This document shows, one piece after another, positions 27,124 to 37,802 of a stretch of 64,000 bases of DNA. The stretch is from an uncultured Collinsella sp. (GTDB taxonomy: Bacteria; Actinomycetota; Coriobacteriia; Coriobacteriales; Coriobacteriaceae): contig CALKKS010000010.1 in NCBI GenBank assembly GCA_937995345.1, positions 24,777 through 88,776 of the forward strand, written 5' to 3'. Both the position numbers and the translations under genes were made by a program. Below the pieces are notes generated by a model, which saw only the letters and a list, made by a program, of their open reading frames with translations, ran no database searches and had not been told where the DNA came from. Each line of letters begins with the position of its first letter. Position 1 is the stretch's first letter.

Positions 27124-28158
27124 ATGGCATACGGATACAACGACGGTGATCAACGGCGACAAAGCGTTCGCCTTGCTGGCCGTACCACGCCGACGCCCAG
27201 AAGTGCCACGAGCGGCAATCCGCAACGCCCTCAAGAGGAACCCAGGCCTTCGTCTCGGCAGCAGACAAGCAGAACACGGCAGAGTGGCCGTCCGAGCACG
27301 GGCACAAGCGCGCAGCAAGATAGCCGCTTGGGCGCGCGCACTCGACAGCGCCAGGCCGACGTTCCGCAACTGCGCCGTAACGGCGCACGTCAGCCCGGCA
27401 TCCATATCAACCGCCTCTTTTCGCATCCCCAAGGCGGACGCGGCGGCAAGCCTTACCGCTCGACATCGCACGCGAATGCCCCCGCCCTGCCGGCTCGTCG
27501 ACTTCGCCTCGCACTGTGCTCTATCCTCACCTGTCTGGTCTTTGTGCTTATGAGCTCCTGTATGTCCCACGGCTCGGCCGGTCTCGAGCCCACCACCGAG
27601 GACAAGTTGCTCAAGGCCCCCGTCGCGCCCGGTTATTCTTTTGCCTTTTCGACCCCGCGCTCGCAATGGCAAGCCGGCACGATGCCCCATATCTATCAGA
27701 TCGACCCTGCGTGGTCGGAGCTGCCTTACGCCGGCGGCACCATCCGCCAAAATGCCTGCGGGCCTACGTGCCTCACCATGGTCTATGTCTTTAAGACGGG
27801 ACGCATCGATATGACCCCCGTCGATATGTGCGCGCTTTCCGAGGCGGGCAATTACGCCCCCACCGGTGCAACCGAATGGTCGTTTATGACGAGCGGCGCG
27901 TGGCAGTTGGGACTTAACGGAACGGAGCTCCATAACGATCGCGACTCGATGACTCAGGCGCTGCGTTCGGGAGCGCCCGTCATCGCCGCCGTTCGGCCGG
28001 GCACCTTTACCAACGTGGGCCACTACATTGTGCTTTACGGTATTGACGACGCCGACCAGATTGAAGTCTTCGATCCCAACTCGGCCAGCCGCAGCGCGCG
28101 CCGCTGGGGCGTCGTAGAGGTCCTTAACGAAGTCGAAGCCATGTGGGCCTACTACTAG
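27124..28158 (+). CDS. C39-like cysteine peptidase, membrane-anchored
   Basis: 344 residues. An Arg/Gln/Ser-rich low-complexity N-terminus of about 125 residues precedes one membrane segment (about 129-148, ending SSCMSHGS). A papain-like C39_2 domain follows outside the cell: catalytic Cys212 in QNACGPTCL, His300 in VGHYIVLYG and Asp317 in VFDPNS. C39-like domains cleave Gly-Gly leaders or act on cell-wall peptides; the true substrate is unknown. AAGGCGG precedes the ATG. The basic N-terminus would be cytoplasmic and is unusual. Stand-alone gene followed by inverted repeats. Confidence 0.8.
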   Translation: MAYGYNDGDQRRQSVRLAGRTTPTPRSATSGNPQRPQEEPRPSSRQQTSRTRQSGRPSTGTSAQQDSRLGARTRQRQADVPQLRRNGARQPGIHINRLFSHPQGGRGGKPYRSTSHANAPALPARRLRLALCSILTCLVFVLMSSCMSHGSAGLEPTTEDKLLKAPVAPGYSFAFSTPRSQWQAGTMPHIYQIDPAWSELPYAGGTIRQNACGPTCLTMVYVFKTGRIDMTPVDMCALSEAGNYAPTGATEWSFMTSGAWQLGLNGTELHNDRDSMTQALRSGAPVIAAVRPGTFTNVGHYIVLYGIDDADQIEVFDPNSASRSARRWGVVEVLNEVEAMWAYY

Positions 28159-28159
28159 T

Positions 28160-28275
28160 CATTGGGGACTACCACTCATTTAAGTCTGTCCCCAATGAGT
28201 GGCCGCAGAATGAGAGTGGATAATCTCCCGTTTTTGGCCTGCCTGGGGGCTAAAAGTGGGAAATTATCCACTCTC
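28160..28275. repeat. Two inverted repeats between convergent genes
   Basis: First, CATTGGGGAC (28160-28169) and GTCCCCAATG (28188-28197). Second, 18-bp arms 28212-28229 and 28258-28275 with one mismatch. They lie between the peptidase and carbamate kinase genes, which converge. Neither has a T-run, so they look more like dispersed repeats than simple terminators. Confidence 0.75.
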
Positions 28276-28308
28276 GTGATTTGAGTCATCGGGGATCAGG
28301 TGAATAGC

Positions 28309-28341
28309 AAAAGCCCCGCGGTCGGAGCGGACCGCGGGGCT
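28309..28341 (-). terminator. Terminator of carbamate kinase
   Basis: Perfect 11-bp stem GCCCCGCGGTC / GACCGCGGGGC, followed on the minus strand by TTTTG. Confidence 0.85.
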
Positions 28342-28406
28342 CATGAAGAGAGGCTAGTTTGTGGGCGTCTTGCCTGGCGCCCACGAGAGAGGCAACAGAG
28401 TAGAGA

Positions 28407-29369
28407 CTACTCGTGGATGCGGGTACCGGAGAGACCGGCCATGGTCTCGGCGGCCTTGTCCAGGGCGCCGATGATGCAGGTGCGGCCCTTGCGGGAGCGG
28501 GCAAACTTGATGGCGGCGCGGACCTTGGGCTCCATGGAACCCTTGCCGAACTGACCCTCGTCGGCCAGGCGCTCGGCCTCGTCGGCGGTGATGTCCTCGA
28601 GCTCCTCCTGGTTGGGCTTGCCAAAGTTGATGGCGACATGCTCAACGGCGGTCAGCAGGAACAGAACGTCGGCGTCGCAGTCCTCGGCCAGCAGCTCGCC
28701 GCCCAGGTCCTTGTCGATGACGGCGGGAACGCCCTTGTAGCAGCCCTTGTTCTCGTAGTCGCGGACGACGGGGATGCCGCCGCCACCGCAGGCGATGACG
28801 ATGAACTCGTTGTCGAGCAGGTTGAGGATGGAGTCAGCCTCGACGATCTTCTTGGGATCGGGGGAAGCGACAACGCGACGCCAGCCGCGGCCGGAATCCT
28901 CGACGAAGACCTTGGAGGGATCCTCGGCCATGAACTCCTTGGCCTGCTCCTCGGTGTAGAAGGGGCCGATCGGCTTGGTCGGGTTCTTGAACGCGGGATC
29001 GTCCGGGTCGCACTCGATCTGGGTGACGACGGTTGCGGCGTGCCAACGCTTATAGCGCTTGTGCATCTCGCGGCCGATGCCCTGCTGCAGGTGATAGCCA
29101 ATGTAGCCCTGGGACATGGCGCCGCACTCGGGCAGCGGCATCTCGGGGGTGCCGATGGCGTCGTGGGCAGCGGCGAAGGCGTTCTGGATCATGCCGACCT
29201 GCGGGCCGTTGCCGTGGGTGATGATGATCTCGTTACCCTGCTCGATGAGGCCGAGGAGAGCGTGGGCGGTGTTGCTCACGGCCTGGATCTGCTCGACGGG
29301 GTTGTTGCCGAGGGCGTTGCCGCCGAGGGCGACGACAATACGATCGGGCTTGCCAAGAGGCTTAGACAT
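28407..29369 (-). CDS. arcC: Carbamate kinase
   Basis: 320 residues, normal length. It makes ATP and carbamate-derived CO2 and ammonia from carbamoyl phosphate and ADP. Motifs include VVALGGNALGN, THGNGPQVG and ACGGGGIPV, all of the amino-acid kinase fold. The start MSKPLGKPDR follows AAAGGA. Neither ornithine carbamoyltransferase nor arginine deiminase is in the window, so the source of carbamoyl phosphate is elsewhere, or a ureido compound is degraded. Confidence 0.95.
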   Translation of the reverse strand: MSKPLGKPDRIVVALGGNALGNNPVEQIQAVSNTAHALLGLIEQGNEIIITHGNGPQVGMIQNAFAAAHDAIGTPEMPLPECGAMSQGYIGYHLQQGIGREMHKRYKRWHAATVVTQIECDPDDPAFKNPTKPIGPFYTEEQAKEFMAEDPSKVFVEDSGRGWRRVVASPDPKKIVEADSILNLLDNEFIVIACGGGGIPVVRDYENKGCYKGVPAVIDKDLGGELLAEDCDADVLFLLTAVEHVAINFGKPNQEELEDITADEAERLADEGQFGKGSMEPKVRAAIKFARSRKGRTCIIGALDKAAETMAGLSGTRIHE

Positions 29370-29984
29370 TGCTGGAATCCTTTCTGTAAAAGGCCTACAA
29401 CCCATTAATAACCCGCGTCCGTGCGATACGCGAGTTTATTAAGGTTTATATTCTCTTTATCGCTCATTTTATTCATTTTGAAAACACCGGAACGGTGAAC
29501 GGTCGTTTTTACCCGCTCAGCGTAAAGAACCCCAGCTCACGCATATCTACGCCATTTACGTGCAACTTTATTTAAATAGAGCAGGGATTAGACCGGATTA
29601 TGCAAACTATATCTTTGCTAAACACAAAACGGACAGCGCAAAATCTTACTCGCACTATACGAGATTCTATGCACTTATAAGACGAGTATGCACCCCTGCA
29701 AAAACATGGGGCTTTTCATCCAGCAATAGGAATAATCAATCGCGGCCCACCCTTCGGCAAGCGACTGGGAGCAAACTGCATTTTGACCAAGCGGGTTTGA
29801 TCAAGCGTCCAAAAACAAAACTGGGATATTGCTTCCATGCCTGCGGCATGATACTTTAGCCGAGTACAGCACGGGCTGGGGCGACAGGTATCTGTCGTGA
29901 AGTTTGGGTTCGGCGACCCCGTGGCTGTCTTCTCCCTTATCCGCCAGCGAGCCCCTTGAGCGACGGATTGAGGAGGTCCTTACC
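29370..29984. other. 615-bp divergent intergenic region
   Basis: AT-rich on the arcC side (29430-29700), presumably the arcC promoter. Toward the plus-strand operon are hairpins CATGCCTGCGGCATG (29836-29850), CGACAGGTATCTGTCG (about 29882-29897) and a GGG/CCC stem around 29906-29921, which may form a structured leader. I matched it to no known riboswitch. No gene is supported here. Confidence 0.5.
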
Positions 29985-30401
29985 ATGACAAAAATGCTCA
30001 AGATTACGCTGAATGACGAGACGTTTCTCGCCGACATGCTCTGGGACGAAGCGCCCGAGACATGCAGGCTGTTCGAATCGTCCTGTCCGGTCGAGTCGCG
30101 CATCTTCTCGGCCAAGATCTGCGATACCGAGGTGACTTACCCCGTATCGGGCCCCATCGCCAACTACGAGCACATCGAGAATCCCGTCTTTAACGAGCCG
30201 GCGGGTGCGGTGAGCTGGTACGGCGGCTGGTCTTCGATCTGCATCTTCTTTGATATTTGCGAGCCCTTTGGCACCTGCAACATGTTTGCCCGTATCTGCG
30301 AGGCCGATCGCGAGCGCTTCGCCGCCGCTTGCCGCAATGTCTGGGACAACCAGGGCATGTACATCAAAAACGAAATCGTTGAGATCGAAGCGGAGGCCTA
30401 A
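29985..30401 (+). CDS. DUF3830-like protein
   Basis: 138 residues. The pattern of a short beta-rich protein (LKITLNDETFLADMLWDEAP at the start; WYGGWSSICIFFDICEPFG in the second half) fits the DUF3830 family, which has a cyclophilin-like fold and no firm function. The start MTKMLKITL follows AGGAGG; the upstream in-frame sequence is leader. It forms an operon with the next gene (2-bp gap). Confidence 0.6.
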   Translation: MTKMLKITLNDETFLADMLWDEAPETCRLFESSCPVESRIFSAKICDTEVTYPVSGPIANYEHIENPVFNEPAGAVSWYGGWSSICIFFDICEPFGTCNMFARICEADRERFAAACRNVWDNQGMYIKNEIVEIEAEA

Positions 30402-30403
30402 AG

Positions 30404-30928
30404 ATGACGAATATCGACACCCTGCTTGCACTCGATCTTGCGGAGTACACCGCCTCGCTTGAGGCCCTTGCCGACCAAATGATGCTCGAGGAACCACGCG
30501 ATATCGACTATATGCGTCGCCGCAAGCTCGACACCGGCCGCGAGTTCGCAGTATGGAACTTTACCGTCGGCTACTGCATGAACGCCACCGACGTCCTCTC
30601 GCTCCTGCGCGCCCAGGCGACCGAGGACGTCAACGGCGACACCGCCGACTTGGCAACCCTCAGCAACAGTGCCGCGCGCCTGTGTGACTGGTTCTCGGGC
30701 GCCTTCGACGTCACTGGCAAGATGGACGATACGACCGCCATCCTCGCCCACAGCCGCGACCTCTACGCCCAGGTCGAGACCCACGAGCAGTTTGCCGCCC
30801 TCACCCGCGCCACCGAGCGCTATCTGGTCCAGCTGCAATTTTGGGTCGATCGCCAGATTCCCTGGCCGGCCATCAGCGACCTGGTCCACGGCCACCGCCT
30901 ACGCACCGAAACCGGCGAGACAAGGTAA
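30404..30928 (+). CDS. Unknown cytosolic protein, partner of the DUF3830-like gene
   Basis: 174 residues, acidic and predicted mostly helical, with no signal or membrane segment and no recognised motif. It begins two bases after the stop of the DUF3830-like gene, so the two products probably work together. A 39-bp hairpin repeat lies about 95 bp past its end. Confidence 0.65.
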   Translation: MTNIDTLLALDLAEYTASLEALADQMMLEEPRDIDYMRRRKLDTGREFAVWNFTVGYCMNATDVLSLLRAQATEDVNGDTADLATLSNSAARLCDWFSGAFDVTGKMDDTTAILAHSRDLYAQVETHEQFAALTRATERYLVQLQFWVDRQIPWPAISDLVHGHRLRTETGETR

Positions 30929-31022
30929 GCCGAACTAGCAACACCAACAACACCCCATCGCGGGACCCAAAGTAGCAATCAGAGGGCTGGAGACGCATAC
31001 AGCAGCGACCCCAGCCCTTTCG

Positions 31023-31061
31023 CAAAGTGACGCGCCTTTCGCGGCATAGCCGCGAAACAGC
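31023..31061 (+). repeat. 39-bp hairpin repeat, copy 1
   Basis: Contains the perfect 9-bp stem TTTCGCGGC / GCCGCGAAA with a 3-nt loop. The same 39 bp recur at 32630 with one loop difference, bracketing the ATPase gene. Confidence 0.85.
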
Positions 31062-31088
31062 AAGGGCTGGATTGCGGACTCAGATAGC

Positions 31089-32450
31089 CTAGAGAGATAT
31101 GGGTGCAAACGAGAAATCGTTGTCGGGGTCATCCTTTTCTATAAACTCATCGAGACAGAATGTCATATAGATAGGGACGTACAGGATCTTGCCCTCTTTG
31201 CCGAGATTCTCGTGGCTTAGCACAACAGCCTCGGGAATTTTGTACTCGTCTACACTCATTAGGCGATCGAGAGCCGCATGCGCTCGAACTTTCTTGCCCG
31301 ATTTGACCTCGATCGGGACAACATGCCCGCGGGCGCCTTCGATCACAAAGTCAACTTCACCGACCTCACGCGTCTGGTAGTACCATGCATCAGCCCCAAG
31401 GGCGACAAGCTCCTGAGCGACCACGTTCTCGTAGAGACCGCCGAGGTTGGGAGTTTTCATATCAAGATAGACAGCTCGTGCCGTGCTGCCGGGATACCGC
31501 GATGCGAGCATACCCGTATCGGACTCGTACAGCTTGAAGGCTGTCGCCTTCTCCGTCCTCTTGAGGGGGCTCCGAGGCTCCGTTACCTGGGCGACCATCA
31601 ATCCAACGCCCGCGCTCACCAGCCATAGGAAATCCTGCTCATATTTTTTAAGGCGCGCTCCCTCGCCCAGAGACGAAACAACAAAGCGATGGGACTCCGC
31701 TTCAAGCTGAACGGGAATTTGTTCGAAAATCGAGCGAACGTTAAACGCTCGAGTCGATGTATATTTAGAGATATCGCTTTTGTACTGATCGACCAGCTGA
31801 ATTTGAAGCTCACGCGTTCTCACGAGCGAATAACCCGAATCGATATAGTTCTGAACGACCTCCGGCATGCCACCGCAAACGATATAAGCTCTATAGTTTT
31901 TGAGCATTGCCTCATGAATGTAGTTTTCGACGGGACGTCTCTCGACAAGGCAGTTGCGAATGTCTGCAAGCACATTCTCGCTGACGCCATTTGCCCAACA
32001 AAACTCTTCAAAATCCATCGGTCGCATAACAACGTGCTCGACATACCCCACCGGAAAAGAAGATATCCCCTTAAACTCGGTCCCAAGCATAGACCCCGAG
32101 AATACATAGCTAAAGCGCCCGTCTTCGACCAACGCCTTCATAAGTGTGACAATCTGCGGATACTCCTGAATCTCATCGACAAAGACAAGCGTATCCCCCT
32201 CAACAAGCGGCGCGTCCGCAAGAAGGGCTACACGGTTGATAAAGTCAACGGCGTTCTTAGCGTCAATTAGCACATCCCTTGCCTCGGCATCGAGCAGCAA
32301 ATTGACCTCAAAATACGAAGCGTAGTTGCCCTTTCCAAACGCGCGAATCGCATAACTCTTGCCAATCTGACGTGCGCCAGTAACAAGCAACGCCTTATTG
32401 GAGTTATTCTTCCAGCTCAAAAGCCTATCAGTAACCTTGCGGCGTAGCAT
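31089..32450 (-). CDS. AAA ATPase of the DUF4143 type (second)
   Basis: 453 residues. Walker A GARQIGKS near residue 23, Walker B LVFVDEIQE near residue 89, sensor region YVFSGSMLG. The C-terminal DUF4143 region ends with a PD-(D/E)XK-like core VDFVIEGA...VPIEVKSGKK. The start MLRRKVTDRLL was set where AGGGG precedes the ATG and the family begins; a long open frame upstream runs through repeats and is not coding. Function of the family is unknown. It is flanked by a 39-bp repeat and has three iterons in its promoter, both unlike its neighbours; base composition looks lower in GC by eye. Confidence 0.88.
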   Translation of the reverse strand: MLRRKVTDRLLSWKNNSNKALLVTGARQIGKSYAIRAFGKGNYASYFEVNLLLDAEARDVLIDAKNAVDFINRVALLADAPLVEGDTLVFVDEIQEYPQIVTLMKALVEDGRFSYVFSGSMLGTEFKGISSFPVGYVEHVVMRPMDFEEFCWANGVSENVLADIRNCLVERRPVENYIHEAMLKNYRAYIVCGGMPEVVQNYIDSGYSLVRTRELQIQLVDQYKSDISKYTSTRAFNVRSIFEQIPVQLEAESHRFVVSSLGEGARLKKYEQDFLWLVSAGVGLMVAQVTEPRSPLKRTEKATAFKLYESDTGMLASRYPGSTARAVYLDMKTPNLGGLYENVVAQELVALGADAWYYQTREVGEVDFVIEGARGHVVPIEVKSGKKVRAHAALDRLMSVDEYKIPEAVVLSHENLGKEGKILYVPIYMTFCLDEFIEKDDPDNDFSFAPISL

Positions 32451-32464
32451 TAAAACCCCTAAAT

Positions 32465-32551
32465 GACAAAAATTGGCAGATAGAATTACAAGTAATAGTA
32501 CAAAAATTGGCAGATAGTAATGACCTAAATAGTACAAAAATTGGCAAATAG
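32465..32551 (-). promoter_or_regulatory. Three 19-bp iterons in the ATPase promoter
   Basis: ACAAAAATTGGCAGATAG-type repeats at 32465-32483, 32498-32517 and 32532-32551, same orientation, with a 34-bp period (about three helical turns). On the minus strand CTGCCA of the middle copy (32513-32508) and TGTAAT (32490-32485) form a 17-bp-spaced promoter, so a protein bound to the iterons would cover or flank the -35 box. Confidence 0.7.
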
Positions 32552-32629
32552 CGAGTTTCACTGAGGTCTCAAAGCCACCGAAACAGTAAGAGCATAGAGG
32601 GCAGCAACAACCAAGTCCCCCTCCATACC

Positions 32630-32668
32630 CAAAGTGACGCGCCTTTCGCGGCAAAGCCGCGAAACAGC
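32630..32668 (+). repeat. 39-bp hairpin repeat, copy 2
   Basis: Same orientation as copy 1 at 31023, 1607 bp away; differs by one base in the loop. Confidence 0.85.
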
Positions 32669-32735
32669 GACCGGGACAAGGCACCCCCACAGCCACATCC
32701 TTCATCCGCCCACACAATCCGAGGACGTAGTCGTA

Positions 32736-32860
32736 GCAGGATCTGAGGGCTGACCTTCGCGGACACTCCGCAGGACGAAAGAACCCCCGCCGCACGTAGT
32801 GCGCAGCGGGGGTTCTTTCATGTCCGAGGACGTCCGCGAAGGTCAGCCCTCAGATCCTGC
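32736..32860 (-). terminator. Nested hairpin terminator of nifJ
   Basis: Inner stem 32777-32790 with 32806-32819 (14 bp perfect, GAAAGAACCCCCGC type) has the form of an intrinsic terminator. It sits inside a second perfect 29-bp stem, 32736-32764 with 32832-32860. The whole 125-bp structure starts 11 nt past the nifJ stop. Confidence 0.8.
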
Positions 32861-32870
32861 GGTGAGAGAC

Positions 32871-36410
<3,540 letters not shown>

Positions 36411-36860
36411 ATACCCCTCTCCTCTCATATAGGTATACAGGCCCCGGCGATCGCCGGGATGTTGGCGTGATGGGATTTTCGTTGTTGCTTCCAATCATCT
36501 GACAGGCGGACTCAGCAGCAGGTACATGGCGTGGAGAGAAGGCATGCCGAGGCGAGGAGGGCTGTACGCGCTCCACAGGCCCAGCTACCCGTCTTGCACA
36601 TGACCGAGCGCCGCAAAGGCCGCATGCCGGATGCTCCCGGGCACGCCCCGGCGATGGGAAGCGCCCGCAACGGAAATCCGCATGCGGGTTTATTGTACCC
36701 CGCCGTCAAGTGTAATTTCGGCAAATATAGGCGGGCGGTAAAGGTTTACCCCGGGTGACCGCCAGGGGCAAAAATGACCCTTCGTTCCCGGGCGATCGGC
36801 CCTGGCGCGCCAAGGAGTGTCCCCAAGTGCCGGCAGGAAAGGAACGTCCCTAACTGCCGG
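36411..36860. other. Upstream region of nifJ
   Basis: 450 bp without a gene. TACAAT on the minus strand (36697-36692) is a possible -10 box but lacks a well-placed -35. A GC-rich leader of about 280 nt would follow. Near 36815-36860, just past the FHA gene, TGCCGGCA and TGCCGGCT flank a GTCCC-containing spacer, resembling a degraded repeat. Nothing else is recognised. Confidence 0.4.
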
Positions 36861-37799
36861 CTAGAGGGCGCCGAGGAGGATGGCATAAGTGGTGGATTCG
36901 CCGAGTTTGAGCTCGTCGCCGGGGTTGAGCTGGGCGGAGCGGCCGGGCTCCACCTGGATGCAGACGCTCGTGGCCCCGTTTACCACAACCGTGCCGTTGG
37001 TTGACGACAGGTCCTCGACGTACCAGGCATTTTGAGCATCGCACCAGATATGGGCATGACGGGCCGAGACATCGTCGCCGACGTCGGTGATGTCGCCCTC
37101 CCCCGTGGCCAGCGCGCCGATCTCGACGCCCTCCTCGCTCGGCTGAATCCAGCGCGGGGCGCTCACCACGTAGCCGTTTTGCACGCGCAGCAGTCCCAGC
37201 GGATGCGCCGGCGAAGCCTCGTGCTCGCCTGTGACTGAAGATGTGCTCAGCGAGCGCGGCGTCGACGTGGCACCGCCGCAGGCCGCATGCGCGTAGTCGA
37301 TGGCATAGGTCACCGACGAGCGGACATCTGCCGAGCAACCCACGGCGACAAACAGCACCAGGATGGCCTCGGCGCGCTCGGCGGGCATGAGCTCAGCCGC
37401 CTGCGACAGGCGCTCGAGCGCATTGCGATAGAGATTCGTGTCCTGATGGCATTCCTCGAGTGCCCGCACCATGGGCTCGCCAGCGGGGCCGCACACCATA
37501 TTGGTCACGGCCGCGGCGTCCATGGGATTGCGACGGCGCAGGGCCAGCTGCGACATAATGCGCGCGGCCGAGGTGCCGTAATCGGCAAAATAACGTTCCT
37601 GCAGCGTGCCGACCGGCGCGCGCACGATAAAGCGCGAAACCCAGGAGCGATCGGCAGCACGACTCTGCGGACTACGGCCGTCGGCGAGCGGGCGGCTCGA
37701 GAGCACTAGGCCGCACAGTTCGATATGGCTCAGGTGCGCTGCGCGCTTAAAGATGTCAAACATTGCCCCGCACGGGGTGAGCTCGGCTTGAGAAGCCAT
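36861..37799 (-). CDS. FHA-domain protein
   Basis: 312 residues. The N-terminal 200 residues match no family I recognise. The C-terminal 90 residues form an FHA phosphothreonine-binding domain (VSARHAHIWC, VEDLSSTNGTVVVNG). It follows a Ser/Thr kinase gene by 3 bp with AAGGAGG inside the end of that gene, so it is probably the reader or substrate of that kinase. No membrane segment is seen. Confidence 0.82.
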   Translation of the reverse strand: MASQAELTPCGAMFDIFKRAAHLSHIELCGLVLSSRPLADGRSPQSRAADRSWVSRFIVRAPVGTLQERYFADYGTSAARIMSQLALRRRNPMDAAAVTNMVCGPAGEPMVRALEECHQDTNLYRNALERLSQAAELMPAERAEAILVLFVAVGCSADVRSSVTYAIDYAHAACGGATSTPRSLSTSSVTGEHEASPAHPLGLLRVQNGYVVSAPRWIQPSEEGVEIGALATGEGDITDVGDDVSARHAHIWCDAQNAWYVEDLSSTNGTVVVNGATSVCIQVEPGRSAQLNPGDELKLGESTTYAILLGAL

Positions 37800-37802
37800 G
37801 GC

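Noticed and set aside
26833..28023. A 396-codon minus-strand frame opposite the C39-like peptidase
   Set aside because: Arg/Ala-rich translation without motifs; the plus strand has the catalytic Cys-His-Asp set and a ribosome-binding site.
32465..32551. CRISPR array or plasmid-type replication origin
   Set aside because: Only three 19-bp repeats with 14-16 bp between them, sitting on a promoter; no cas or rep gene adjoins.
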